Shown: positions 42,499 to 52,148 of the stretch, piece after piece
Position numbering within the stretch: position 1 is the first letter of the stretch
Layout of the letters: the number at the start of each line of letters is the position of its first letter
Assembly: GCA_947487155.1 (NCBI GenBank)
Contig: CANKVS010000002.1
Coordinates: forward strand, 1 to 64,000
Reading direction: 5' to 3'
Length of the DNA: 64,000 nt
DNA from: an uncultured Flaviramulus sp.
GTDB taxonomy: Bacteria > Bacteroidota > Bacteroidia > Flavobacteriales > Flavobacteriaceae
The notes under the pieces: model-generated
The model's database searches: none
Seen by the model: the letters and a program-made list of their open reading frames with translations, nothing else
What the model was told of the DNA's origin: nothing
Position numbers and translations under genes: made by a program

Positions 42499-42528
42499 AA
42501 AGCCTTCCTTAAACGGAAGGCTTTTTTT
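42499..42528 (+). terminator. ilv attenuator terminator
   Basis: AAGCCTTCC / GGAAGGCTT stem with loop TTAAAC and T7, between the leader peptide and ilvD. The 5' arm can alternatively pair with GGAAG just after the leader peptide stop codon. Confidence 0.85.
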
Positions 42529-42670
42529 ATGGAACATTTTAAGCTTTTTGAACATCATAAAATATGTATTTTAAAACACTGAAAAACAATGTTTTACATT
42601 ATTTTTAGTACTATTGAATTTAACCTTAAAAAAGAGTAAAAAGTATATTTAAAAATGTAATAATTTAATT

Positions 42671-42703
42671 TCGTAGACTTTTTAAGAGGTTTACGAATTT
42701 TTC
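42671..42703 (+). other. Second hairpin in the ilv leader
   Basis: TCGTAGAC pairs with GTTTACGA (one G-U) and is followed by ATTTTTC, 70-100 bases before ilvD. It may be a weak second terminator or an RNA-stability element. The rest of the 244-base gap between attenuator and ilvD (42529-42772) is A/T-rich with no gene seen. Confidence 0.3.
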
Positions 42704-42772
42704 AAACAAATTCTTAAAAAAGAATAAAATAATTAGAGTTATAGTAGATTAGCATTTTTTTTTGCAAAAAAT

Positions 42773-44455
42773 ATGAAAGAACTTAATAAACATAGTAGAA
42801 GGTTAACACAAGATCAATCTCAACCAGCATCTCAAGCCATGTTATATGCCGTTGGGTTATCTGATGAGGATATGAATAAAGCCCAAGTTGGTATTGCAAG
42901 TACTGGTTACGATGGAAACCCTTGTAATATGCATTTAAATGGGCTGAAGGATGAAGTGAAAATTGAATGTAACATTGCTGGATTAGTTGGTTTAGGATTT
43001 AATACTATTGGTGTTAGTGATGGTATTTCAATGGGAACTTCGGGAATGAATTATTCTTTAGCGTCTCGAGATATTATTGCAGATTCTATTGAAACAGTAA
43101 TGAATGCACAAAGTTATGATGCATTAATTTCTGTTGTTGGTTGTGATAAAAACATGCCTGGTGCGGTAATCGCTATGTTGCGTTTAAATCGTCCATCAAT
43201 TATGATGTATGGTGGTACAATTGCTTCAGGAAATTACAAAGGAAGAAAGTTGAATATCGTTTCGGCCTTTGAAGCCTTAGGACAAAAAGTAGCTGGAGAA
43301 ATTGATGAAGATGAATATAGAGATATTATTAAAAGAGCAATTCCTGGTGCAGGAGCTTGTGGTGGTATGTATACTGCAAATACTATGGCTTCGGCTATTG
43401 AGTGTATGGGGTTTGCATTACCGTATAATTCATCTATTCCGGCTGAGAATCCTAATAAATTATCTGAAGCGGAAAGACATGCAATTGCTATTAAGAACTT
43501 ATTAGAATTAGACTTAAAACCTTTAGATATTATCACTAAAAAGTCTTTAGAAAACGCTGTTGCACTTGTTAATGCTTTAGGTGGATCTACAAATGCTGTT
43601 TTACATTTCTTGGCTATTGCACACGCGGCAGATATTGATTTTACTTTAGAAGATTTTCAACGTGTAAGTGATAGAACACCATTAATTGCAGATTTAAAAC
43701 CTAGCGGTAAGTATTTAATGGAAGATGTTCATGGTGTTGGTGGTACACCTGCAATTATGAAGTACTTGTTAGACAACAACTATTTACATGGCGATTGTTT
43801 AACAATAACAGGAAAAACATTAGCGGAAAACTTAGCAGATGTTGAGGCTATAGAATTTGAAGATCAAGATGTAGTTTATCCTACAGATAAAGCTTTAAAG
43901 TCTTCAGGAAACTTGCAAATCATTTACGGAAACCTAGCTTCTGAAGGAGCAGTTGCAAAAATATCAGGTAAAGAAGGATTAGTATTTGAAGGGAAAGCAG
44001 TTGTTTATGATGGTGAGCAAGCAGCAAATACTGGAATTTCAAATGGTGAAGTAGAAAGAGGAGATGTAGTTGTTATTCGTTATGTAGGGCCTAAAGGGGG
44101 GCCAGGAATGCCAGAAATGTTAAAACCAACCTCTTTAATAATGGGAGCTGGTTTGGGTAAATCGGTGGCATTAATTACAGATGGTCGTTTTTCAGGAGGA
44201 ACACATGGGTTTGTAGTTGGACATATTACACCAGAAGCACAAACAGGAGGAAATATTGGATTATTAAAAACAGGAGATAAGATTAGAATTAGTGCTGAAG
44301 ATAATTCAATTAACGTGTTACTTTCAGATGAAGAATTGGCAGAAAGAAAGTCACAATGGACTGCTCCAGAACTCAAACATAAAAAAGGAATATTATATAA
44401 ATACGCAAGATCAGTAGCCTCAGCATCCAAAGGATGTGTTACAGATGCATTTTAA
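42773..44455 (+). CDS. ilvD: Dihydroxy-acid dehydratase
   Basis: 560 aa. Third common step of Ile and Val synthesis: dehydrates dihydroxy-acids to 2-oxo acids with an Fe-S cluster. Cluster cysteines are in [21 protein letters not shown] and [14 protein letters not shown]. The C-terminal [35 protein letters not shown] is the family hallmark. First structural gene of the operon, 12 bases before ilvB. Confidence 0.96.
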   Translation: MKELNKHSRRLTQDQSQPASQAMLYAVGLSDEDMNKAQVGIASTGYDGNPCNMHLNGLKDEVKIECNIAGLVGLGFNTIGVSDGISMGTSGMNYSLASRDIIADSIETVMNAQSYDALISVVGCDKNMPGAVIAMLRLNRPSIMMYGGTIASGNYKGRKLNIVSAFEALGQKVAGEIDEDEYRDIIKRAIPGAGACGGMYTANTMASAIECMGFALPYNSSIPAENPNKLSEAERHAIAIKNLLELDLKPLDIITKKSLENAVALVNALGGSTNAVLHFLAIAHAADIDFTLEDFQRVSDRTPLIADLKPSGKYLMEDVHGVGGTPAIMKYLLDNNYLHGDCLTITGKTLAENLADVEAIEFEDQDVVYPTDKALKSSGNLQIIYGNLASEGAVAKISGKEGLVFEGKAVVYDGEQAANTGISNGEVERGDVVVIRYVGPKGGPGMPEMLKPTSLIMGAGLGKSVALITDGRFSGGTHGFVVGHITPEAQTGGNIGLLKTGDKIRISAEDNSINVLLSDEELAERKSQWTAPELKHKKGILYKYARSVASASKGCVTDAF

Positions 44456-44467
44456 TTTTTTTCAATT

Positions 44468-46204
44468 ATGAAAGAAACACAGACATTGGAAACAAAAAGT
44501 ACTTCACTCGAAACTATAGAACGTATCTGTGGTAGTGAAGCCATCGTAAAATGTTTAATAGCAGAAGGGGTAGATATACTTTATGGTTACCCAGGAGGAG
44601 CCATTATGCCAGTCTACGATGAGTTATATAAATATCAAGGTAAGATTCACCACGTATTAACACGTCACGAACAAGGTGCTGCACATGCGGCACAAGGTTT
44701 TGCTAGAATTTCTGGTAGAGTTGGAGTAGCCATGGCTACATCAGGGCCAGGAGCAACTAATTTGGTTACAGGAATCGCAGATGCGCAGATAGACTCTACG
44801 CCATTAGTTTGCATAACAGGGCAAGTACCTTCGCATTTATTAGGTAGTGATGCCTTTCAGGAAACCGATATTGTTGGTATTTCAACACCAGTAACAAAAT
44901 GGAATCATCAAGTGACTAAGGCTTCCGAAATTCCAGAGGTAATTGCTAAAGCGTTTTATATTGCAAGAAGTGGCAGACCAGGGCCTGTGTTAATTGATAT
45001 TACAAAAGATGCTCAGTTTGGAGAACTTGATTTTAAATATGAAAAATGTACAGGTGTAAGAAGTTATATTCCTGTACCTAAAATTAATTTAGATTCGGTT
45101 AAAGCTGCGGCAGATTTAATTAATTCAGCTAAAAAACCAATGGTTGTTTGGGGGCAAGGGATTATTTTAAGTGAAGCAGAAAAAGAGCTAAAAGCTGTAA
45201 TTGAAAAAGCTGGTATTCCTGCTGCATGGACCATTATGGGAGCTTCAGCATTACCAACATCTCATCCTTTAAATATTGGTATGGTTGGTATGCACGGTAA
45301 CTATGCACCCAATAAATTAACTAATGAGTGTGATGTGTTAATTGCTATTGGAATGCGTTTTGACGACCGAGTTACAGGCGATTTAAATACCTATGCGAAA
45401 CAAGCTAAAGTGATACATTTTGAAATTGATCCAGCTGAGGTTAATAAAAACGTACATGCAGATGTAGCTGTTTTGGGTGATGCCAAAGCAAGTTTAACGC
45501 AGTTATTACCGCTTTTAAATGAAACCTCTCATGATGCATGGCTTCAAGAATTTAAAGATTTATATGCTATTGAATTCGAAAACGTAATAAAGAATGATAT
45601 TAACCCAACCAAAGAAGGGTTAACAATGGGTGAAGTTTTAAAAGAAATAAATAAGCAAAGTGAAGGTAATGCAGCCATTGTTTCAGATGTTGGTCAGCAT
45701 CAAATGATTGCTTGTCGTTATTCCGAATTCAATAAAACAAAAAGTAATATTACTTCAGGCGGATTAGGTACCATGGGGTTCGCACTTCCAGCAGCCATGG
45801 GTGCTAAAATGGCAGCACCAGAACGCGAGGTGGTTGCTATAATTGGCGATGGTGGTTTTCAAATGAATATTCAAGAATTAGGCACCATATTTCAACAAAA
45901 AATACCAGTGAAAATAGTCGTTTTAAATAACGAATTTTTAGGAATGGTACGCCAATGGCAACAGTTGTTTTTCGATAAGCGATATGCATCTACCGAAATG
46001 ACAAATCCCGATTTTGTAACTATAGCAAAAGGGTATTATATAGAAGCAAAACGCGTAACCAAGAGGGAAGAATTAGCAGATGCTGTTAAAGAAATGATGG
46101 CATCGAAAGAGTCTTATTTCTTAGAAGTTTGCGTAGAAAAAGAAGATAATGTATTTCCTATGATTCCTTCGGGGGCGTCAGTTTCAGATATAAGATTAAG
46201 TTAA
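44468..46204 (+). CDS. ilvB: Acetolactate synthase, large (catalytic) subunit
   Basis: 578 aa ThDP/FAD enzyme that condenses pyruvate with pyruvate or 2-oxobutyrate. The catalytic Glu lies in VLTRHEQGAAHAAQGFAR; the ThDP motif is GDGGFQMNIQELGTI ... LNNEFLGMVRQWQ. All three ThDP-enzyme domains are present and the length is standard. It is separated from ilvN by an unusual 118-base gap containing a 26-codon frame. Confidence 0.95.
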   Translation: MKETQTLETKSTSLETIERICGSEAIVKCLIAEGVDILYGYPGGAIMPVYDELYKYQGKIHHVLTRHEQGAAHAAQGFARISGRVGVAMATSGPGATNLVTGIADAQIDSTPLVCITGQVPSHLLGSDAFQETDIVGISTPVTKWNHQVTKASEIPEVIAKAFYIARSGRPGPVLIDITKDAQFGELDFKYEKCTGVRSYIPVPKINLDSVKAAADLINSAKKPMVVWGQGIILSEAEKELKAVIEKAGIPAAWTIMGASALPTSHPLNIGMVGMHGNYAPNKLTNECDVLIAIGMRFDDRVTGDLNTYAKQAKVIHFEIDPAEVNKNVHADVAVLGDAKASLTQLLPLLNETSHDAWLQEFKDLYAIEFENVIKNDINPTKEGLTMGEVLKEINKQSEGNAAIVSDVGQHQMIACRYSEFNKTKSNITSGGLGTMGFALPAAMGAKMAAPEREVVAIIGDGGFQMNIQELGTIFQQKIPVKIVVLNNEFLGMVRQWQQLFFDKRYASTEMTNPDFVTIAKGYYIEAKRVTKREELADAVKEMMASKESYFLEVCVEKEDNVFPMIPSGASVSDIRLS

Positions 46205-46239
46205 TACAATAAACAAAGAAAATAGAATAAAGAATAAAG

Positions 46240-46320
46240 ATGAATACCAAGAAAATAAATAGGATGGTTAAACAGTTTAGCTGTCTTTTCTCTGTCATCT
46301 TTTCTCTAATATCTTTTTAG
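46240..46320 (+). CDS. Possible 26-aa peptide between ilvB and ilvN
   Basis: An ATG frame of 26 codons (MNTKKINRMVKQ then a hydrophobic FSCLFSVIFSLISF) fills the gap and its TAG ends just before the ilvN ATG at 46323. Start and stop flanking the next gene suggest translational coupling, but it may be chance or a degenerate repeat. Low confidence. Confidence 0.2.
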   Translation: MNTKKINRMVKQFSCLFSVIFSLISF

Positions 46321-46322
46321 AA

Positions 46323-46850
46323 ATGAACGAAGACATAAAAACATTCACGATTTCAATATATACCGAAAATAACATTGGTTTATTAAATCGTATATCAGCT
46401 ATTTTTCAACGCAGGCATATAAACATTGAAAGCTTAACAACATCGCAGTCAGAAATTGAAGGTGTAAATCGCTTTGTCATTGTTGTTAATATTACAGAGT
46501 CTCAAGCTAAAAAAATTGTAGGACAATTTGAAAAGCAAATCGAAGTAATTCGTACGTATTACCATACCGATGAAGAAACTATTTATCAAGAATCGGGTAT
46601 GTTTAAAATAAAGTCTGATTTGTTATTTGAAGAACCTCAAATTCAAAATATTATTAAAGAAAGCAACGCAAGAATTGTTACTGTAAATAAAGAATTTTTT
46701 GTGTTAGAAAAATCAGGAAGGCGAAACGAAATTGAATCGTTACGAAGAGATTTAAATGCTTTCGGAATTATGCAATTTGTGCGTTCTGGAAGAATATCAG
46801 TAACAAAAGAACCAATGAAAGTAACAGAAATGCTTTTAGGCATTCAATAA
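46323..46850 (+). CDS. ilvN: Acetolactate synthase, small (regulatory) subunit
   Basis: 175 aa. The N-terminal ACT domain (TISIYTENNIGLLNRISAIFQRRHINIESLTTSQSEIEG) binds valine for feedback control of the large subunit; the C-terminal ALS_ss domain (SNARIVTVNKEFFVLEKSGRRNEIESL) follows. Standard length. Some annotations name this ilvH. It is 23 bases before ilvC. Confidence 0.93.
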   Translation: MNEDIKTFTISIYTENNIGLLNRISAIFQRRHINIESLTTSQSEIEGVNRFVIVVNITESQAKKIVGQFEKQIEVIRTYYHTDEETIYQESGMFKIKSDLLFEEPQIQNIIKESNARIVTVNKEFFVLEKSGRRNEIESLRRDLNAFGIMQFVRSGRISVTKEPMKVTEMLLGIQ

Positions 46851-46873
46851 CCAATAATAACAATTAAATTAAA

Positions 46874-48349
46874 ATGGGAAATTATTTTAACACACTATCG
46901 TTAAGAGACAAATTAAATCAATTAGCTAAGTGTAGATTTATGGATTCTTCAGAATTTGAAGATGGTGTAAATGCTTTAAAAGGTAAAAAAGTAGTCATAG
47001 TTGGATGTGGGGCTCAAGGGCTAAACCAAGGATTAAACATGAGAGATTCTGGTTTAGATATATCGTATGCATTGCGTGATGCTGCCATTACTGAAAAACG
47101 TAAATCTTACGTTAATGCTACCGAAAACGGATTTACAGTTGGTACGTATCAAGAACTAATTCCATCGGCAGATTTAGTGTTAAACTTAACACCAGACAAA
47201 CAACATACAAGTGCTGTAAATGCTGTAATGCCTTTAATGAAGCAAGGCGCAACATTATCGTATTCTCACGGTTTTAATATTGTTGAAGAAGGGATGCGAA
47301 TTCGTAAAGATCTTACCGTAATTATGGTGGCACCAAAATGCCCAGGTACAGAGGTAAGAGAAGAATATAAAAGAGGCTTTGGTGTACCAACATTAATAGC
47401 GGTTCACGATGAAAATGATCCAGAAGGAAAAGGTTGGGCGCAGGCTAAAGCTTATGCTGTGGCAACTGGTGGAGATAGAGCGGGTGTTTTAGCATCATCT
47501 TTTATTGCTGAGGTAAAGAGTGATTTAATGGGTGAACAAACCATTTTATGTGGCTTGTTACAAACAGGATCTATTCTTTGTTTCGATAAAATGGTTGAAA
47601 AAGGCATTGATGCAGGGTATGCGTCTAAATTAATTCAATATGGTTGGGAAACCATTACCGAAGGTCTTAAATATGGTGGTATCACTAATATGATGGATCG
47701 TCTGTCTAATGTTGCAAAAATTAAAGCTTTTGAATTATCGGAAGAGTTAAAAGATATTATGCGTCCGTTATTCCAAAAACATATGGACGATATTATTGAA
47801 GGACGTTTTTCTGCTGGAATGATGGCAGATTGGGCTAATGATGATAAAGATTTATTAGGATGGAGAGCAGCTACAGCCGAAACAGCGTTTGAAAAAACAC
47901 CTGCAGGAGATGTTGAGATTTCTGAGCAAGAATTTTACGATAATGGCGTATTAATGGTAGCAATGGTTAGAGCAGGAGTAGAGCTAGCTTTTGAAGCAAT
48001 GACAGATTCTGGGATTATAGATGCATCAGCTTATTATGAGTCGTTACACGAAACACCACTTATTGCTAACACTATTGCAAGAAAGAAATTATACGAAATG
48101 AATAGCGTAATCTCGGATACAGCTGAATACGGATGTTATTTATTCGATCATGCTTGTAAGCCTTTATTAGCAGATTTTATGAAAACTATTGATACTGATG
48201 TTATAGGAAAAACATATGCTGCAGATAATAGTGAAGGTGTTGATAATGCCAAATTAATTGTTGTAAATGCAGCATTAAGAAATCACCCAGTTGAAAAAGT
48301 TGGTGAATTTTTAAGAGCATCTATGACGGCTATGAAGCCAATAGTTTAA
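46874..48349 (+). CDS. ilvC: Ketol-acid reductoisomerase (class II)
   Basis: 491 aa, the long class II form like that of E. coli. NADPH-dependent isomeroreduction of acetolactate. Rossmann motif [23 protein letters not shown], then the KARI domains with [13 protein letters not shown] and an inner duplicated helical domain ([24 protein letters not shown]). Its N-terminus ([28 protein letters not shown]) matches class II enzymes. Confidence 0.96.
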   Translation: MGNYFNTLSLRDKLNQLAKCRFMDSSEFEDGVNALKGKKVVIVGCGAQGLNQGLNMRDSGLDISYALRDAAITEKRKSYVNATENGFTVGTYQELIPSADLVLNLTPDKQHTSAVNAVMPLMKQGATLSYSHGFNIVEEGMRIRKDLTVIMVAPKCPGTEVREEYKRGFGVPTLIAVHDENDPEGKGWAQAKAYAVATGGDRAGVLASSFIAEVKSDLMGEQTILCGLLQTGSILCFDKMVEKGIDAGYASKLIQYGWETITEGLKYGGITNMMDRLSNVAKIKAFELSEELKDIMRPLFQKHMDDIIEGRFSAGMMADWANDDKDLLGWRAATAETAFEKTPAGDVEISEQEFYDNGVLMVAMVRAGVELAFEAMTDSGIIDASAYYESLHETPLIANTIARKKLYEMNSVISDTAEYGCYLFDHACKPLLADFMKTIDTDVIGKTYAADNSEGVDNAKLIVVNAALRNHPVEKVGEFLRASMTAMKPIV

Positions 48350-48358
48350 TTTGCTCTT

Positions 48359-48379
48359 GCAAGGTTTTTAAAACCTTGT
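48359..48379. repeat. Palindrome between ilvC and ilvA
   Basis: CAAGGTTT / AAACCTTG around a short centre, 10 bases after the ilvC stop, with no T-tract. It may be a dispersed flavobacterial palindrome or an mRNA processing/stability site within the operon. Confidence 0.45.
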
Positions 48380-48401
48380 AGTGTGTTTTGAAACTTTATT
48401 C

Positions 48402-49667
48402 ATGAAACAGGAGAAAAATACATATTTTCCTAGTGTAGATAATATAAAGGTAGCTGCCGATACTATTAAAAAAGTATCGGCAGTTACGCCTTTAAGCCCT
48501 AGTGTTAGATATTCAAATGTTTACAACGCCAATGTGCTTTTCAAAAGAGAAGATCTTCAACAGGTACGTTCTTATAAAATTAGAGGTGCTTATAATAAAA
48601 TAAGCTCGCTAACGGCAGATGAGTCTAAAAATGGTGTTGTTTGTGCCAGTGCTGGAAATCACGCCCAAGGTGTTGCATTATCATGTAAATTACTAAAAAT
48701 AAAAGGCACTATTTTTATGCCTGCACCAACGCCTAACCAAAAGATAGAACAGGTAAAAATGTTTGGAGGCGATTATGTTACCATTGTTTTAGAAGGCGAT
48801 ACTTTTGATGATGCCTATCATTTGGCTATAGATGAATGTAGGCAACTTAATAAAACCTTTGTACACCCTTTTGATGATGAAAAAGTAATTGAAGGACAAG
48901 CCACTATTGGCTTAGAAATAATTGAACAAAGTGAGTTTCCTATCGATTATGTTTTTATTCCTGTTGGCGGTGGCGGATTAGCAGCAGGGTTATCTTCTGT
49001 GTTTAAAGAGTTATCACCCAGCACAAAAATTATTGGTGTCGAGCCAGAAGGCGCACCTTCCATGTCAGTTTCTATTAAGAATAATAAGAATACTGAGTTA
49101 AAACATATTGAAAAATTTATTGATGGTGCCGCTGTAAAACGCGTTGGCGACCTTACGTTTCCAATTTGTAAAGAAAACTTAAATGCTACCATTACTGTTT
49201 CAGAAGGTAAAGTATGCGAAACTATTTTAGAACTTTATAATAAAGATGCTATAGTGGTTGAACCTGCTGGAGCATTAAGTATTTCGGCTTTAGGTTTTTA
49301 TGCTGAAGACATAAAAGGGAAGAATGTAGTTTGTGTTGTTAGCGGTAGTAATAATGATATAACTAGAACATCTGAAATTAAAGAGCGCGCCTTATTATAT
49401 GCCAATTTAAAGCACTATTTTATTGTTAAATTTCCGCAACGCGCAGGTGCTTTAAAAGAGTTTGTAGTTGATATTCTGGGGGCAAATGATGATATTACGT
49501 ATTTTCAATATGCCAAAAAAACCAATCGTGAAAACGGGTCGGCGGTTGTTGGTGTTCAATTAAAATCGGCTTCCGATTTAAAACCACTTATTTCTAAAAT
49601 GAAACAGCACAATTTTTACGGCGATTATTTGAATGATAAACCCGATTTGTTTCAGTTTTTGGTATAA
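48402..49667 (+). CDS. ilvA: Threonine ammonia-lyase (threonine dehydratase)
   Basis: 421 aa from the ATG at 48402; a GTG seven codons earlier is possible but lies within the palindrome-bearing spacer. PLP enzyme giving 2-oxobutyrate, committing threonine to isoleucine. The PLP Lys is in VRSYKIRGAYNK; GNHAQGVA, PVGGGGLAAGL and VSGSNND are conserved. One C-terminal ACT-like domain (YFIVKFPQRAGALKEFVVDIL) would sense isoleucine. Last gene of the operon; it converges with the next gene 10 bases away with no terminator seen. Confidence 0.95.
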   Translation: MKQEKNTYFPSVDNIKVAADTIKKVSAVTPLSPSVRYSNVYNANVLFKREDLQQVRSYKIRGAYNKISSLTADESKNGVVCASAGNHAQGVALSCKLLKIKGTIFMPAPTPNQKIEQVKMFGGDYVTIVLEGDTFDDAYHLAIDECRQLNKTFVHPFDDEKVIEGQATIGLEIIEQSEFPIDYVFIPVGGGGLAAGLSSVFKELSPSTKIIGVEPEGAPSMSVSIKNNKNTELKHIEKFIDGAAVKRVGDLTFPICKENLNATITVSEGKVCETILELYNKDAIVVEPAGALSISALGFYAEDIKGKNVVCVVSGSNNDITRTSEIKERALLYANLKHYFIVKFPQRAGALKEFVVDILGANDDITYFQYAKKTNRENGSAVVGVQLKSASDLKPLISKMKQHNFYGDYLNDKPDLFQFLV

Positions 49668-49677
49668 TTTGAAGTAA

Positions 49678-51951
49678 TTATTTTATTTGAAGTAACTCTT
49701 TTTCGCTAAATGTACCGCCATTAGCAGGTTTTTTATCTCTTAGCGATTTTATTTGTTCAGTACTAATATTTTCTAATTCTCCTGAGAATGCATTATTTAA
49801 ATAACTAATAATATTTTGTACGTCTTCATCACTGTATTCAGAGTTATCCACTAGCCCAGGCATGGTAAGATTTAAATCGTACAATTTACCATTTACATGA
49901 ATGGGACCAGATATACCATGCAAAATAATTGAGGCTAATCTTTTAGCAGATTTTGTTACGTATTCAGAGTTTTTTAAAGGAGGAGCAAGTCCGTTGATGC
50001 CATCTCCATCAACGCCATGGCAAGTGGCACAAATGTTTCTATATATTTTAAAACCTGCTGTTCTGGAATCTGTTCCTACTGATGTTTTCGTGTAAATGGA
50101 ATTCTTTAAGTCTTTGTTTTTATTATTTAGTGCCGTATTTAATAATTTGGGTAAAATTGTTGTGGCTATATCATTTTGCTGTTCTTGATTAGAAAAAAGT
50201 AAAAATTCATTCTCAAGACCTCTTAAGCTATTTGTAATTGCTTCTTGATGAACCATGCTGTCTTTATACCTATTAGATAATTTTAATAACACAGGGAATA
50301 ATTGGTTGGGTGAAAGTTGTGCCCATTTGCCTATAGAGCTAGCCAGATAAAAATCAATTTCGGTATTGTTTTTTAAAAGTAATGTATTTATAGATTTTAA
50401 GGTTGAAGGCAAATTATTTGGTTTAGCAAACTGCTCTAATAACACTAAGGCATGACTTATTGCATTAACGTTACTATTTGAAGTAAGTACTTTTTCTAGA
50501 GTTTTAAAATTAAGAACACCCATGCCATTTAAGGTATGCATAGCATGTATTTGAGCAATAGAATTTGTTGTAGTAATAGCTATTTTTTTTAAAAGAGGAA
50601 TTGCAGCGTTTTCATTTTTTAAAATGAGTAATTGTTGTGCTCTATCTCGTAACCATCCATTTGAATTGTTTAATAAACCAACCAAATTAGATGTTTTTAA
50701 TGTTTCTATGTCAACGACTTTATAAGGGCTACTTTTAGTATGCTTTACTCTTAGTATTCTCCCCATTCCAATAATGGTGTCTAACTTTTTATTAGCGTAA
50801 TGTTTTTGTAAATACGGTGTTAAAAAAGCCTTGTCCTGTATTATTCCGCGATGCATATCTACAATATACATATTGCCATCGGGTCCATTAAATAAATTCA
50901 CTGGACGAAACCCCTCATCTGTAGATGCAATAAATTCTTGTTTTTCTATAGCCTGTTTAGCAGTTGTTTCGAGTGCATTAAATGTTAAAATATTTCGCTT
51001 TATTAAATTAGCCTCTGGAGCGCAAACAAAGGCGTTTTCAGAATATTTTTTTAAGAATTGGTCACCTCTATAAATTAAGGGGCCGCAGGCAGATGTTACA
51101 TTAATTAAAAGACTGTCTTTGTCTAATACACCTTTTTCGTAACCTCGATTTACAGATGTTGGATGCAAGGGATACACCCTCTGATTTGCGGTTAATGTTC
51201 TGTTTAATGCTGCTTTGGGTTTGTAATACAGGTTTTTAATAGTTGTATTTGGTAAAATGTAGTCGCCAATGAGTTGGGTGGAGTTATTATTGTAATAGAG
51301 TCTTCCAAAATTATCTTTAGTTATTCCCCATTGTCCGCGAAACGATGTTGGTTCTTTAATCCATTTTCCATGTTTCATTTGATAGCGAAAATTAGATTTA
51401 GCATTATAAATCCAGTTATCTATGTGCATCATCAATCCGTTGGGTTGATGTTCAACATTGCCTCCATCAGAATATAAAGAGTCTACCAAAACTTTATTTA
51501 CAGGCTCATCGTTTTTTATATCAACAAACCAGAGGTTTGGTGGTTCAGCATATAAAAGTCCGCCATAAACATGAGCAATTGCTCTTGGAAGAATAAGGCT
51601 ATCTATAAATGTTTTTGAATGATCGGTAATGCCATCATGGTCTAAATCTTCTAGAATGGTAATTGTACCATTTGGCATGTTTTGACCAGTGCCTTCTAAA
51701 TTTTGCATATACCCTTTCATCTCAACCACCCACATACGACCGCTATTATCAAAATCCATAGAAACAGGAGCTTCAATAAAAGGCTCTGAGGTTGCCACTT
51801 GCAATTCAAAACCGTCTTCAATTTTGTATTGTTCTAAAGATACTATGGGTTCGTTAAAAGAAACAGGATTACATCCAATACACATTAACGCGAATGCTAC
51901 TAAAAGATATAAGGTGTTTTTTGATTTTGTTATTGATGAATATTGGCGCAT
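49678..51951 (-). CDS. PVC-type heme-binding lipoprotein with C-terminal cytochrome c
   Basis: 757 aa. Lipobox MCIGC (Cys27). N-terminal part is a beta-propeller of the putative membrane-bound dehydrogenase type (FELQVATSEPFIEAPVSMDFDNSGRMWVVEMKGY, DLDHDGITDHSKTF, NGPDGNMYIVDMHRG). A HEAT-like helical region follows (~430-620). The C-terminal cytochrome c domain has CATCH (Cys641, Cys644, His645) and a likely axial Met697 (LTMPGLVD). Such proteins accompany periplasmic sugar oxidoreductases; I infer it accepts electrons from, or works beside, the Gfo/Idh/MocA enzymes of this cluster. Confidence 0.85.
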   Translation of the reverse strand: MRQYSSITKSKNTLYLLVAFALMCIGCNPVSFNEPIVSLEQYKIEDGFELQVATSEPFIEAPVSMDFDNSGRMWVVEMKGYMQNLEGTGQNMPNGTITILEDLDHDGITDHSKTFIDSLILPRAIAHVYGGLLYAEPPNLWFVDIKNDEPVNKVLVDSLYSDGGNVEHQPNGLMMHIDNWIYNAKSNFRYQMKHGKWIKEPTSFRGQWGITKDNFGRLYYNNNSTQLIGDYILPNTTIKNLYYKPKAALNRTLTANQRVYPLHPTSVNRGYEKGVLDKDSLLINVTSACGPLIYRGDQFLKKYSENAFVCAPEANLIKRNILTFNALETTAKQAIEKQEFIASTDEGFRPVNLFNGPDGNMYIVDMHRGIIQDKAFLTPYLQKHYANKKLDTIIGMGRILRVKHTKSSPYKVVDIETLKTSNLVGLLNNSNGWLRDRAQQLLILKNENAAIPLLKKIAITTTNSIAQIHAMHTLNGMGVLNFKTLEKVLTSNSNVNAISHALVLLEQFAKPNNLPSTLKSINTLLLKNNTEIDFYLASSIGKWAQLSPNQLFPVLLKLSNRYKDSMVHQEAITNSLRGLENEFLLFSNQEQQNDIATTILPKLLNTALNNKNKDLKNSIYTKTSVGTDSRTAGFKIYRNICATCHGVDGDGINGLAPPLKNSEYVTKSAKRLASIILHGISGPIHVNGKLYDLNLTMPGLVDNSEYSDEDVQNIISYLNNAFSGELENISTEQIKSLRDKKPANGGTFSEKELLQIK

Positions 51952-52148
51952 AATAATCTATAAATATAGACCTCGAAGATATAGAAAAAAGTAATTTTGA
52001 ACCTGTATTTTAGAGTCTAAATTTTTATAGGATTTGATTGAAATTATTTTCGGTTAAAACCTTACTTTTTAAATAACGTTTTAACCGAAAAATATGTATC
52101 GCATACAGATAATTATCTGAATTGATATTGAATATAAAAGAAAAGAGT

